A stretch of DNA of 6,178 nucleotides from an uncultured Eubacterium sp. (GCA_945980015.1 CAMFQI010000084.1:1-6178), one strand, 5' to 3'. Shown: positions 1 through 6,161, counted from the stretch's first letter. Notes: generated from the sequence alone by a model not told the origin. Numbers and translations are program-made.

Positions 1-869
1 AAACACTTTATTCCTCACGCACACGCTTTGACAGTTATTCACGAAGCACCGCAGGCGTGCTTGCAGGCTTTTCAGGTTATGCGTATGAAAAAGGAAGCGA
101 CATTGTCCAAAGCAATATCTTTAATGCGGTTGACTGCGCTTCATATATGCTCGGCGCAGAAAAAAACGGCGATACGGTAAAAATGATTTACTGCACCGAC
201 TTGCTTTCAAAATTCAATACCTCTCAAAAAAGTCAGTCGCTTATTTGGTTTGATAACGAAAAGGTTACTCTCACGCCCGAATATTATGCTCAAATGCTTT
301 TTGCAAATAATGTTGCATGGCAGAATGTAAACGCAGGTCTTTTTACGGATAACGACGATATTTCAAGCTGCGTTTCATATGATGAGAGTACGCAGAGCGT
401 ATATGTAAAGCTCGTGAACACCGGCGGCAAAAAAGAAAAAATACGTGTTAATTTAAGCGGTACTGACGGTATTAACGCAGTATCGGCGCAAATCATTTTT
501 TCGCAGTATAAAACGGCGAAGAATACCCCCGATAAGCAAAGCGTTGCACCTACTCAAAGCGATGTTGAATTTGAAGAAAGCTCCTTTGTTTACGAAATTC
601 AGCCGTACAGTGCCGGCGTAATACGAATTGCCTACGGCAACAACGAGGGTATGAGCTTTTACACCCTGAATGAAAATATGAACACTCAAACGAAAGGCTA
701 TGTTCCGATGTCAGTAAAAATGTTTATTCTTATGGTTGCGCTGATATTTGTCGCAACAACCGTGATAACCTATCTTGTTTATTCAAAAACAGTTTTGAAG
801 GGCAAAAAGTTTAAGTTCAATTTCAAAAAATCGGGGAGAAAAAAGGGTAGAAAAGACGATGAGCAATAA
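1..869 (+). CDS. GH51 alpha-L-arabinofuranosidase-like protein, C-terminal part, membrane anchored (5' end outside window)
   Basis: The reading frame is open from position 3 to the TAA at 867-869 with no stop, so this is the last 288 residues of a larger protein; the GTG at 57 is only an internal valine codon. The residues follow the C-terminal domain of large GH51 arabinofuranosidases: an FDSYSR segment, then a helix with LGAEKNGDTVKM (family pattern tGlERNaDvV), then SLIWFDN and TPEYYAQMLFANN (family pattern liwFDN...TPsYYvQklFs.N). A beta-rich stretch with VYVKLVNTGGKKEKIRVNL follows. Next come a hydrophobic helix coded by about 717-782 (MFILMVALIFVATTVITYL) and a strongly basic tail, which suggests a cell-surface domain anchored with its C-terminus inside. 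Family members release arabinose or related residues from glycans. The usual nucleophile motif V-F-V-[SG]-E-Y-A seems replaced by VLAGFSGYA, without the Glu, so activity is uncertain. The acid/base residue is off the left edge. The last 11 bp overlap the next gene. Confidence 0.75.
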   Translation, partial: TLYSSRTRFDSYSRSTAGVLAGFSGYAYEKGSDIVQSNIFNAVDCASYMLGAEKNGDTVKMIYCTDLLSKFNTSQKSQSLIWFDNEKVTLTPEYYAQMLFANNVAWQNVNAGLFTDNDDISSCVSYDESTQSVYVKLVNTGGKKEKIRVNLSGTDGINAVSAQIIFSQYKTAKNTPDKQSVAPTQSDVEFEESSFVYEIQPYSAGVIRIAYGNNEGMSFYTLNENMNTQTKGYVPMSVKMFILMVALIFVATTVITYLVYSKTVLKGKKFKFNFKKSGRKKGRKDDEQ

Positions 870-1842
870 GCGAAAAATAACCTTTATTTCTTCGGTGACA
901 ACTCCCGAACGTGCTTACGAGAATATACCCGAGCTAAAGGATTTTGAAGTGAAGTTTTTCCCAATGCACGAAAGCAGTAAAAGTATACTTGCCGAAGCGC
1001 CCGATACGGAATTTATTATTGCAGACGCTATGGGCAGGGTTGACGGTGAGCTTATCAGCTCGCTTAAATCCCTAAAGCTTATTCAGTCCGAGGGCGTCGG
1101 TTATCAGGGAATTGATCTTGAGTGCGCAAGAAGGTGCGGCGTTACGGTCTGCAACAACAAGGGCATAAACGATACGGCGGTTGCCGAATGTTGCGTGTTC
1201 TTGATTTTAGCATGTCTGAAAAATTATGAAAACGGCGTTAGAGCAATGTATGACGGAAAGCAGATTGAAGCCAAAAAAGCGGCGTTCGGCGTTACGAGAG
1301 AGCTGTCCGAATGTACTGTCGGACTTGTCGGCTTCGGTGATATTGCAAGGTGTACCGCCCGTCTGCTTAACGTTTTCGGCGCAAGGGTTATTTATACAAA
1401 CCGTACGAGAAAGTCCGAGCTTGAAAGAGAATACAATGTTGAATACGTCGACCTTGACACACTTATAGAAAGCTCGGATTTTGTATCTCTTCATCTTGCC
1501 TCCTGCGAGGAAACGAGAAACACCGTTAATGCGTCTTTCCTTTCAAAAATGAAAAAAAGCGCATATCTCATAAACACAGCGAGAGGAGATTTGGTCGATA
1601 ACGAGGCATTGTATAACGCACTCAAAAACGGCGAAATTGCAGGAGCGGGTCTTGATGTAATCTCGCCCGAGCCTGTTTTGGCAGACAATCTTTTGCTTTC
1701 GCCCGAAATAAAGGACAGGCTTGCTTTAACTCCTCATATCGCAGGAATAACAAGCCTTACCGTAAAAAAGCTGTACAGACAATGCTTTGAAAATATAATC
1801 AGGGTTATAAACAACGAAGAGCCGATAAATATAGTGCTATGA
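859..1842 (+). CDS. D-isomer-specific 2-hydroxyacid dehydrogenase, probably NADP(H)-preferring
   Basis: This 327-residue protein has the normal length of the family, which interconverts 2-oxo acids and (R)-2-hydroxy acids in the cytosol (for example glyoxylate/hydroxypyruvate reductase, D-lactate or phosphoglycerate dehydrogenases). Residues 1 to about 100 and 300-327 form the substrate domain, and about 101-295 the Rossmann domain. Visible signatures are LVGFGDIAR at 156-164 (Gly158, Gly160, with Ala163 in the third glycine position), INTARGDLVD at 238-247 with catalytic Arg242, GAGLDV at 262-267, SPEP with Glu271, and TPHIAG with His293, so the catalytic triad is complete. After the second Rossmann strand the sequence is IYTNRTRK, with no Asp and with basic residues, which in related reductases goes with NADP(H); that is inference. 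The substrate cannot be read from sequence. The ATG at 859 overlaps the previous gene by 11 bp, with a modest AAGGGT Shine-Dalgarno at 843-848, indicating coupled translation. Neighbours suggest a role in sugar or sugar-acid metabolism. Confidence 0.9.
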   Translation: MSNKRKITFISSVTTPERAYENIPELKDFEVKFFPMHESSKSILAEAPDTEFIIADAMGRVDGELISSLKSLKLIQSEGVGYQGIDLECARRCGVTVCNNKGINDTAVAECCVFLILACLKNYENGVRAMYDGKQIEAKKAAFGVTRELSECTVGLVGFGDIARCTARLLNVFGARVIYTNRTRKSELEREYNVEYVDLDTLIESSDFVSLHLASCEETRNTVNASFLSKMKKSAYLINTARGDLVDNEALYNALKNGEIAGAGLDVISPEPVLADNLLLSPEIKDRLALTPHIAGITSLTVKKLYRQCFENIIRVINNEEPINIVL

Positions 1843-1845
1843 GGT
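1841..1845 (+). promoter_or_regulatory. Ribosome binding site of the symporter gene
   Basis: GAGGT lies 6 bp before the ATG at 1852 and overlaps the TGA stop (1840-1842) of the dehydrogenase gene. The placement supports the 1852 start and translational coupling within the operon. Confidence 0.7.
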
Positions 1846-1851
1846 AGAAAT

Positions 1852-3348
1852 ATGAGTGAAAAAAATAAAACCGACGAAATAAGATATGTCGGCATTAAGG
1901 AGAATTTAGCCTACGGCTTTGCGAATGCAGGTCAGGTTTTCGGCTATAACCTGTTTGCAGGCTCGTACCTTTCAATGTTTTTTGTAAAGGTTTTCGGTAT
2001 TCCGTCACAGGCTGTTGCCACTATGATACTCGTTCTCGGTATATGGGATACGATTAACGATCCTCTTATGGGCGGAATTATCGACAAAACGAGAACACGC
2101 TACGGAAAGCTTAGACCGTATCTTATTTTGGTTCCGCTTCCGCTTTCGATAATTACCGTTGTATTTTGGTCGGGTCCTTTGCTTATGCAGAACGTTGCAG
2201 ATGTCACGCTTAAAACGGTGTTTATGTATATTTCCTACTTTGTTTGGGAATTCTTCTATACGATAGGCGACGTCCCGTTTTGGGGAATGAGTACGGCGAT
2301 TTCGCCGTCGCCGTCCGACAGAACGAGAGCAATTTCATCCGCACGCTTCATTTCGGGACTTGTCGGCGGACTTTCGGGTACAATACTTCCCGTGCTTATT
2401 GACCTTAGCCAAAATAATGTTATCGGCTGGAATTTGAAGCAGGTATTTGCATTTATGGGGCTTCTTGCAGGAATTTTCGTAATCGGTCTTTTTTCGCTTG
2501 CGGGAATTTTTACAAGGGAGCGTGTTGTTCAGTCTGTTCAGGAAAACAGTATCTTCGACGGCTTTAAGTATTTGTTCAAAAATAAGCCGCTTATGATGAT
2601 AGTGCTCAGCAATGTTCTCGGAACAATATCTTCGGTTGCGGGCGTTTTCGGAAATTACTATTATAACGAGGTTCTCAATATGATGTCGCTGAGCCTTGTT
2701 GTCGGACTTTTTGGAACGCTCAGCGGTTATCTTGCTTACGTATTTCTGCCAAAAATTAAGAAAAGGCTTGATAACCGTCAAATAATTTTTATGATTTCGA
2801 TTATTAGAGCCGTTGTCGGAACGCTGACATTCTTGGCAGGCTTTAAGTACTATGACGTTTGGTATGTCGCAATACCGATTTTGGCTATTCAAAATATCTT
2901 TTTCGGCTTCTTGGGTACTGTCAGTATGATTGTGCCGACAGAAATGATAGGTGATACGGTTGACTATATGGAATGGAAAACAGGAGTGAGAAACGAGGGC
3001 ATCAGCTTTTCGGTGCTTACCTTTGTTGGAAAGCTTACCTCGTCCGTTTCAACCTCTGTTGCAACTGCACTTTTACCGCTTATCGGCTACAGCGTTGTGA
3101 ATAACACGCTTGCCGACGGTACTGTTGAAACGATTGCAACTTGTACCTCTGCCGGCGGTCATCCAACACAGTTTTGGCTTTGGACGTTCTTTACCGTTGT
3201 GCCGAATGTATTGGGCTTAATCGGTCTTTTGCCGTATTTCTTCTATGATTTGCGAGGCGAAAAGCTTGAAAAAATCAGAAGTGAAATGAAGGTGCGCAGA
3301 GCCGAGCTTTCAAAACAGGTTTCGGGAGGTGAGCAGGTTGAAGAGTAA
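1852..3348 (+). CDS. GPH (MelB-type) glycoside/pentoside/hexuronide:cation symporter, MFS superfamily
   Basis: This 498-residue protein is strongly hydrophobic and of usual size for the 12-helix GPH family, which imports sugars, glycosides or hexuronides with Na+ or H+ across the cytoplasmic membrane. The family signature is complete in the N-terminal half: GIWDTINDPLMGGIIDKT at 63-80 (Asp66, Asn69, Asp70, Asp78), then RYGKLRPY at 83-90. The C-terminal half carries the matching loop: PTEMIGDTVDYMEWKTG at 362-378, followed by VRNEGISFS. Asp70 is close to the position of the cation-site aspartates known in MelB. The hydrophilic C-terminal tail is rich in Lys and Glu. The gene begins 9 bp after the dehydrogenase and its end overlaps the next gene. 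With a GH51-like surface protein upstream, a pentose or short arabinoside is a reasonable substrate guess, but sequence does not settle it; hexuronides or beta-glucosides are equally possible. Confidence 0.93.
   Translation: MSEKNKTDEIRYVGIKENLAYGFANAGQVFGYNLFAGSYLSMFFVKVFGIPSQAVATMILVLGIWDTINDPLMGGIIDKTRTRYGKLRPYLILVPLPLSIITVVFWSGPLLMQNVADVTLKTVFMYISYFVWEFFYTIGDVPFWGMSTAISPSPSDRTRAISSARFISGLVGGLSGTILPVLIDLSQNNVIGWNLKQVFAFMGLLAGIFVIGLFSLAGIFTRERVVQSVQENSIFDGFKYLFKNKPLMMIVLSNVLGTISSVAGVFGNYYYNEVLNMMSLSLVVGLFGTLSGYLAYVFLPKIKKRLDNRQIIFMISIIRAVVGTLTFLAGFKYYDVWYVAIPILAIQNIFFGFLGTVSMIVPTEMIGDTVDYMEWKTGVRNEGISFSVLTFVGKLTSSVSTSVATALLPLIGYSVVNNTLADGTVETIATCTSAGGHPTQFWLWTFFTVVPNVLGLIGLLPYFFYDLRGEKLEKIRSEMKVRRAELSKQVSGGEQVEE
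3324..3332 (+). promoter_or_regulatory. Strong Shine-Dalgarno that selects a TTG start at 3338
   Basis: GGGAGGTGA is a perfect match to the 16S anti-Shine-Dalgarno. It sits inside the 3' end of the symporter gene. Its GGAGG core ends 8 bp before TTG 3338, ideal spacing, whereas the upstream in-frame GTG at 3329 overlaps the site itself and could not use it. The TTG is therefore the better start. Confidence 0.75.
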
Positions 3349-4858
3349 GGAAAAGTTTTGTTGTCCTAAATGTAAAAAGTACATAAATCCCTTGTATATG
3401 AAGCCGAATTGTCCGCATTGCAACGTGAATTTGCTTTATTATCAAATGGACTCACGTCTTGAGCAGGACGCCGAAAAAGCAAAAAAAGAGGTTGATGCGG
3501 TAAACGGATTTTTGAATATGCTAAAGGAGTCGAGCATTTCGTCGCCGCTTCATATAATAAGGCTTGTCGTGTTCTTCTTGCCGCTTGCTTCGATGTGTCT
3601 GCCGATGTTTTGGGCAGGGCATAAGAATGTTTCGCTTATAACATTCATTATGAGTATAGTAAACTACGGCCTTGATTTTAACGCAATGCTCGGTGATTTG
3701 TCGTATTTCTTCGCAGTGCTCAGTATTGTATGCGTGGTAGTATTTTCGCTCGTTGTCATTATCGGCTCGCTGTTTTCCGCAGGTAAAAACGGCTTTAAGC
3801 GAAACGTTGCGTTAAGTATTGTAAATACTGTTGTTTTGGGCGTTTTGGGTATTCTCGTTTGTGCAAACGGCGGTATGGCAATGTGGGGCTTTTACCTGAC
3901 GTTGTTCCTTTACGGTCTTGATTTTGTTTTGCATTTTCTGTGTGAAAAGGGAAGCAAGGGCAAAATTTCAACGCTTGTCTGCGTTTTGCTTTGCGTTGCT
4001 ATTGCAGTCGCTTCTATGGCTATGCCGAAGCCTGCAAAAACAATTACCGATTATGCAGGTGACGACAGCGACGTAAGAGTTGTTTCGTTTAATGTTGCCT
4101 CGGCGTTCGGCACAAAATTTGAGGACACCGACAGTATGCAAAGGTGTAAGCGCTTCAGCGATGAAATGAGAATGTCGATGCCCGATTTAATCGGCACTCA
4201 GGAGATTAATTCCCTGTGGATAAGCGAACTTGAAAAAACGCTCCCCGAATACCAGATTTATGCCGTTGCACGAGGCGGCGACAGTAGTGAGGAAAACAGC
4301 GAAATGAATGCTGTTATGTGGAACACTCTTGAATATACGATTGTTGACGCAGGAACCTTTTGGCTTTCGCAAACGCCCGAGGTAGAGAGCAGATATACTT
4401 ATACCGATGAAAACGGCGAAGAAAAAAGCGCAGGCTGTAACCGTATTTGCTCGTATGTTGTCCTTGATGAAATCAAAACAGGCAGGCGTTTACTCTTTAT
4501 GAACACTCATCTTGATAATTCAAGCGAGCAAGCCCGTGTTTTCGGAGTCGGCGTCATTCTGGAAAAAATGAGCGAGCTTAGGTCGAGCTACGGAAACATT
4601 CCCGTAATCTTAACAGGCGATTTCAACGAAATCGAACAGGACGAGGCGGTCAAAACGGTGTCGTCCTTGCTGAATAACACGACCGACCCGTCTAAGAAGA
4701 AAGCGACATATCAGTCGTGGGGCTATCGTAAAAACGGCGACGAGCCGATTGACTACATTTTTACAACCGGAAACGGCAAAAATTACACCGTTATAGATAA
4801 TCTTTCAAACGGCTACATATCCGACCACTACGGAATAATGACGGATATCAAGCTGTGA
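3338..4858 (+). CDS. Zinc-ribbon, multi-TM protein with extracytoplasmic endonuclease/exonuclease/phosphatase (EEP) domain
   Basis: From the TTG start at 3338 the protein has 506 residues. Residues 9-28 form a CPKC...CPHC zinc ribbon (Cys9, 12, 25, 28). A short charged, probably helical stretch follows, then about five membrane helices near 72-92, 121-147, 157-177, 180-202 and 209-229. The last about 260 residues are an EEP (DNase I/sphingomyelinase-like) domain with its catalytic set apparently complete: SFNVAS (Asn252), GTQE (Glu289), NTHLD (His391), GDFNE (Asp428, Asn430), PIDYIF (Asp472) and SDH (Asp496, His497). This superfamily uses Mg2+ to cleave phosphodiesters or phosphomonoesters in nucleic acids, lipids or inositol phosphates; the substrate here is unknown. 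Basic loops KNGFKR and EKGSKGK fit the positive-inside rule and place the ribbon inside and the EEP domain outside. The gene overlaps the symporter by 11 bp and precedes the MraY-like gene by 24 bp, so it is probably co-expressed with both. A start at GTG 3329 (509 residues) is the less likely alternative. Confidence 0.88.
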   Translation: MKSKEKFCCPKCKKYINPLYMKPNCPHCNVNLLYYQMDSRLEQDAEKAKKEVDAVNGFLNMLKESSISSPLHIIRLVVFFLPLASMCLPMFWAGHKNVSLITFIMSIVNYGLDFNAMLGDLSYFFAVLSIVCVVVFSLVVIIGSLFSAGKNGFKRNVALSIVNTVVLGVLGILVCANGGMAMWGFYLTLFLYGLDFVLHFLCEKGSKGKISTLVCVLLCVAIAVASMAMPKPAKTITDYAGDDSDVRVVSFNVASAFGTKFEDTDSMQRCKRFSDEMRMSMPDLIGTQEINSLWISELEKTLPEYQIYAVARGGDSSEENSEMNAVMWNTLEYTIVDAGTFWLSQTPEVESRYTYTDENGEEKSAGCNRICSYVVLDEIKTGRRLLFMNTHLDNSSEQARVFGVGVILEKMSELRSSYGNIPVILTGDFNEIEQDEAVKTVSSLLNNTTDPSKKKATYQSWGYRKNGDEPIDYIFTTGNGKNYTVIDNLSNGYISDHYGIMTDIKL

Positions 4859-4882
4859 TAAAAATTGTGAGGAAGTGAGAAT

Positions 4883-5839
4883 ATGTTATTTCATTTATTA
4901 GAGGACATTATTTCAACAAATCAGTATATCGCAATAGCATCGTTTATTGCTTTTGCGCTTTGCTTTGTTTTGCTTAAGCTGAAGCTTCCGTTTTTGCCGA
5001 AAGACAAGGGCAGGGAATTTGCCGTAAACGGCGAGGCATCAAAGGGCAAAATTCGTGGTGTAGGTCTTGTTATGATATGCGCCTTTATTGTGTGCAGCGT
5101 TTTCCTGCTGCCGATTAACAGGGAATTTGTTTGCTACTATATTCTCTTGTTTTTGGAAATGCTCAGCGGCTATCTTGACGATGCCTCGGACAAGCCTTGG
5201 GCGGATTACAAAAAGGGACTTATAGACTTTATTATCTGTGTTGCCTTATCAATAGTATTTGTTCGCAATAATCCGACAACGATTTTCTTCCTTAACTTCG
5301 AGCTTTATATTCACCCTGTTGTGTTCGTTATTCTTTCAACAATTCTGCTTTGGGTCGGCATTAATGTTACGAACTGCTCGGACGGTGTTGACGGACTTTG
5401 CGCAACGTTGAGCACGATAACGCTCTTGAGTATTACGACGATTTTCTATACCCAAATCGGTGAACAATATACAACCTTTTCCTATATTATGGTCGGCGTT
5501 TTGGTGGCTTATCTTTGCTTTAACACAAGTCCGAGTACACAGCTTATGGGCGACGCAGGTTCAAGAGCTATCGGCGTGCTGATTGTGATTATGGTACTGA
5601 AATCCGGACATCCGTTTAGCTATCTTCTTGTGTCAGCCGTACTTTTAGTTGACGGTATCGCAGGTCTTATTAAGATTTTCCTCAAGAGATTTTTGAAAAT
5701 CGAGGTGCTCAAGCATACTCGCACTCCGATACACGATGAGATGCGTAAAAATCACGCTTGGTCGGATACACAGGTTGTAGTTCGCTTTTCGATTATTCAG
5801 CTTCTTTTGTCGGCAGTTATGTATATTATCATAAAATAA
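4883..5839 (+). CDS. MraY/WecA-superfamily polyprenyl-phosphate phospho-sugar transferase (MraY-like)
   Basis: This 318-residue membrane protein (about 10 hydrophobic segments) belongs to the family that moves a sugar-1-phosphate from a UDP-sugar to undecaprenyl phosphate on the cytoplasmic face. MraY makes lipid I for peptidoglycan; WecA/TagO start other envelope glycans. Conserved motifs are GYLDD (Asp99, Asp100), NVTNCSDGVDGL at 161-172 (Asn164, Asp167, Asp170), MGDAGS at 222-227 (Asp224), and TPIHDEMRKNHAWSDTQVVVRF at 281-302. The last resembles MraY (PIHHHFE..GWSE..VV.RF) more than WecA, but the His triad reads H-D-E, keeping only His284. The first cytoplasmic loop reads SKGKIRGVGLVM instead of the usual K-x-GTPTMGG, and overall length is slightly short for MraY. 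It could be a lineage-specific MraY or a paralogue for another surface glycan. None of the usual mur/fts cell-division neighbours is in the window. A TGAGGAAGTGAG Shine-Dalgarno at 4868-4879 supports the ATG at 4883. It is the last gene of the operon. Confidence 0.85.
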   Translation: MLFHLLEDIISTNQYIAIASFIAFALCFVLLKLKLPFLPKDKGREFAVNGEASKGKIRGVGLVMICAFIVCSVFLLPINREFVCYYILLFLEMLSGYLDDASDKPWADYKKGLIDFIICVALSIVFVRNNPTTIFFLNFELYIHPVVFVILSTILLWVGINVTNCSDGVDGLCATLSTITLLSITTIFYTQIGEQYTTFSYIMVGVLVAYLCFNTSPSTQLMGDAGSRAIGVLIVIMVLKSGHPFSYLLVSAVLLVDGIAGLIKIFLKRFLKIEVLKHTRTPIHDEMRKNHAWSDTQVVVRFSIIQLLLSAVMYIIIK

Positions 5840-5852
5840 TTTTCAAACAAAT

Positions 5853-5885
5853 AAGCCCTTGTGCGATTGCTTCGCACGAGGGCTT
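5853..5885 (+). terminator. 13-bp stem-loop after the operon; probable terminator or dispersed palindrome
   Basis: Arms 5853-5865 and 5873-5885 pair over 13 bp with one G-U wobble and a 7-base loop (5866-5872), starting 14 bp after the stop of the MraY-like gene. The position suits an operon terminator, but the plus strand beyond it reads CAGACTGTCG, with no T run, so intrinsic termination would be weak. The minus-strand side is richer in T, but no minus-strand gene ends here. It could equally be a REP-like element or an RNA-stabilising 3' hairpin. Confidence 0.55.
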
Positions 5886-5894
5886 CAGACTGTC

Positions 5895-5926
5895 GATAAA
5901 GTGGGCTGAACCACACATATTATAAA
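5895..5926 (+). promoter_or_regulatory. Weak candidate promoter for the structured leader
   Basis: TATTAT at 5918-5923 (or TATAAA at 5921-5926) is an acceptable -10 element. The hexamer 17 bp upstream of TATTAT is GATAAA (5895-5900), a poor -35. If used, transcription would begin near 5930, giving a leader of about 240 nt before the ATG at 6174. The call rests mainly on the need for a start between the stem-loop at 5885 and the RNA structure that begins near 5945. Confidence 0.25.
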
Positions 5927-5944
5927 AACATAAACGATTTCTGC

Positions 5945-6113
5945 CTCCTTTGTGTAAAGGGTGCGGGTGTCCGGTGGACACCTCTGCGTTTTAATGCAGA
6001 AGCACCGACCGAACCGGCAGGTGAGACGGTGGCAGCACTTATGTGCTGACGGAAGGATTGGAAAAATGGCTTGGACATCGAATCCAAGCCATTTTCGTGT
6101 TTTTCGTTTTTTG
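5945..6113 (+). ncRNA. Structured RNA of unknown family: three-way junction, hairpins and terminal intrinsic terminator
   Basis: This stretch has no credible protein and is more GC-rich than its surroundings (54 G+C in the 90 bases 5961-6050). Manual folding gives a compact three-way junction. The closing helix is 5960-5964 with 6002-6006 (5 bp). Hairpin B is 5966-5972 with 5976-5982 (7 bp, GGT loop), and hairpin C is 5983-5988 with 5995-6000 (6 bp including a wobble, loop TTTTAA). Only G5965 and A6001 are unpaired at the junction. A further hairpin is 6033-6038 with 6043-6048 (6 bp, TTAT loop). A small hairpin 5947-5951/5956-5960 can form just before the junction. An alternative pairing CACCG 6003-6007 with CGGTG 6027-6031 would compete with the closing helix, as in a switch. 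It ends in a strong terminator and precedes a start codon, so a riboswitch-like attenuator leader or a free small RNA is plausible. No known riboswitch core (FMN, TPP, cobalamin, SAM, T-box) is recognisable. Confidence 0.55.
6063..6113 (+). terminator. Rho-independent terminator inside the leader of the next gene
   Basis: Arms 6063-6075 and 6083-6095 form a perfect 13-bp stem with a 7-base loop (6076-6082), followed by a T-rich tail 6098-6112 that includes runs of five and six T. This is the strongest terminator in the window. Its place between a structured RNA and a ribosome binding site fits either the end of a small RNA or an attenuator controlling the next gene. Confidence 0.85.
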
Positions 6114-6133
6114 TTCGGTCGAAAAATAAGGGC

Positions 6134-6159
6134 TCCCAACAAGCTTTAGTTTGTTGGGA
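6134..6159 (+). promoter_or_regulatory. Hairpin directly before the ribosome binding site of the next gene
   Basis: A 9-bp stem (6134-6142 with 6151-6159) encloses an 8-base loop (6143-6150). It stops three bases before the GAGG Shine-Dalgarno at 6162, so it does not hide the site. It may stabilise the mRNA, set off the ribosome binding site, or be the 3' hairpin of a longer structured RNA. Confidence 0.5.
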
Positions 6160-6161
6160 AA

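Noticed and set aside
2335..2892. Minus-strand open frame of 185 codons inside the symporter gene
   Set aside because: It lies wholly opposite a gene with complete family signatures; its translation is low-complexity and polar, with no recognisable domain, and it is a shadow frame.
3329..3337. GTG 3329 as start of the EEP gene
   Set aside because: The codon is part of the GGGAGGTGA ribosome binding site itself; TTG 3338 has ideal spacing.
5920..5950. Minus-strand AAAGGAGG followed by ATG near 5932
   Set aside because: The ribosome binding site looks good on the minus strand, but the frame from that ATG stops after a few codons.
5959..5982. Group II intron fragment (GGGTGTCC resembles a domain I motif)
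   Set aside because: No domain V/VI sequence and no intron 5' consensus were found; the match is a few bases and is better explained by hairpin B.
5955..6060. FMN, TPP, cobalamin, SAM, glutamine or T-box leader
   Set aside because: Short resemblances exist (GGCAGGTGA to FMN, GGGTGC to TPP, GACGGAAGG to the glutamine class), but none of the obligatory core motifs of these families is complete.
6043..6062. SRP RNA-like GGAAGGA element
   Set aside because: The conserved SRP apical loop needs a longer symmetric motif with AGCAGC after GGAAGGA; here it is followed by TTGG and no rod-like structure forms.
5885..6142. Minus-strand open frame of 85 codons over the intergenic region
   Set aside because: It is opposite the structured RNA; its start lies near the right end without a good Shine-Dalgarno, and the product has no family features.
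5961..6149. Plus-strand open frame of 62 codons from GTG 5961
   Set aside because: It runs through the three-way junction, the hairpins and the terminator T tail, has no suitable ribosome binding site, and its product looks random.
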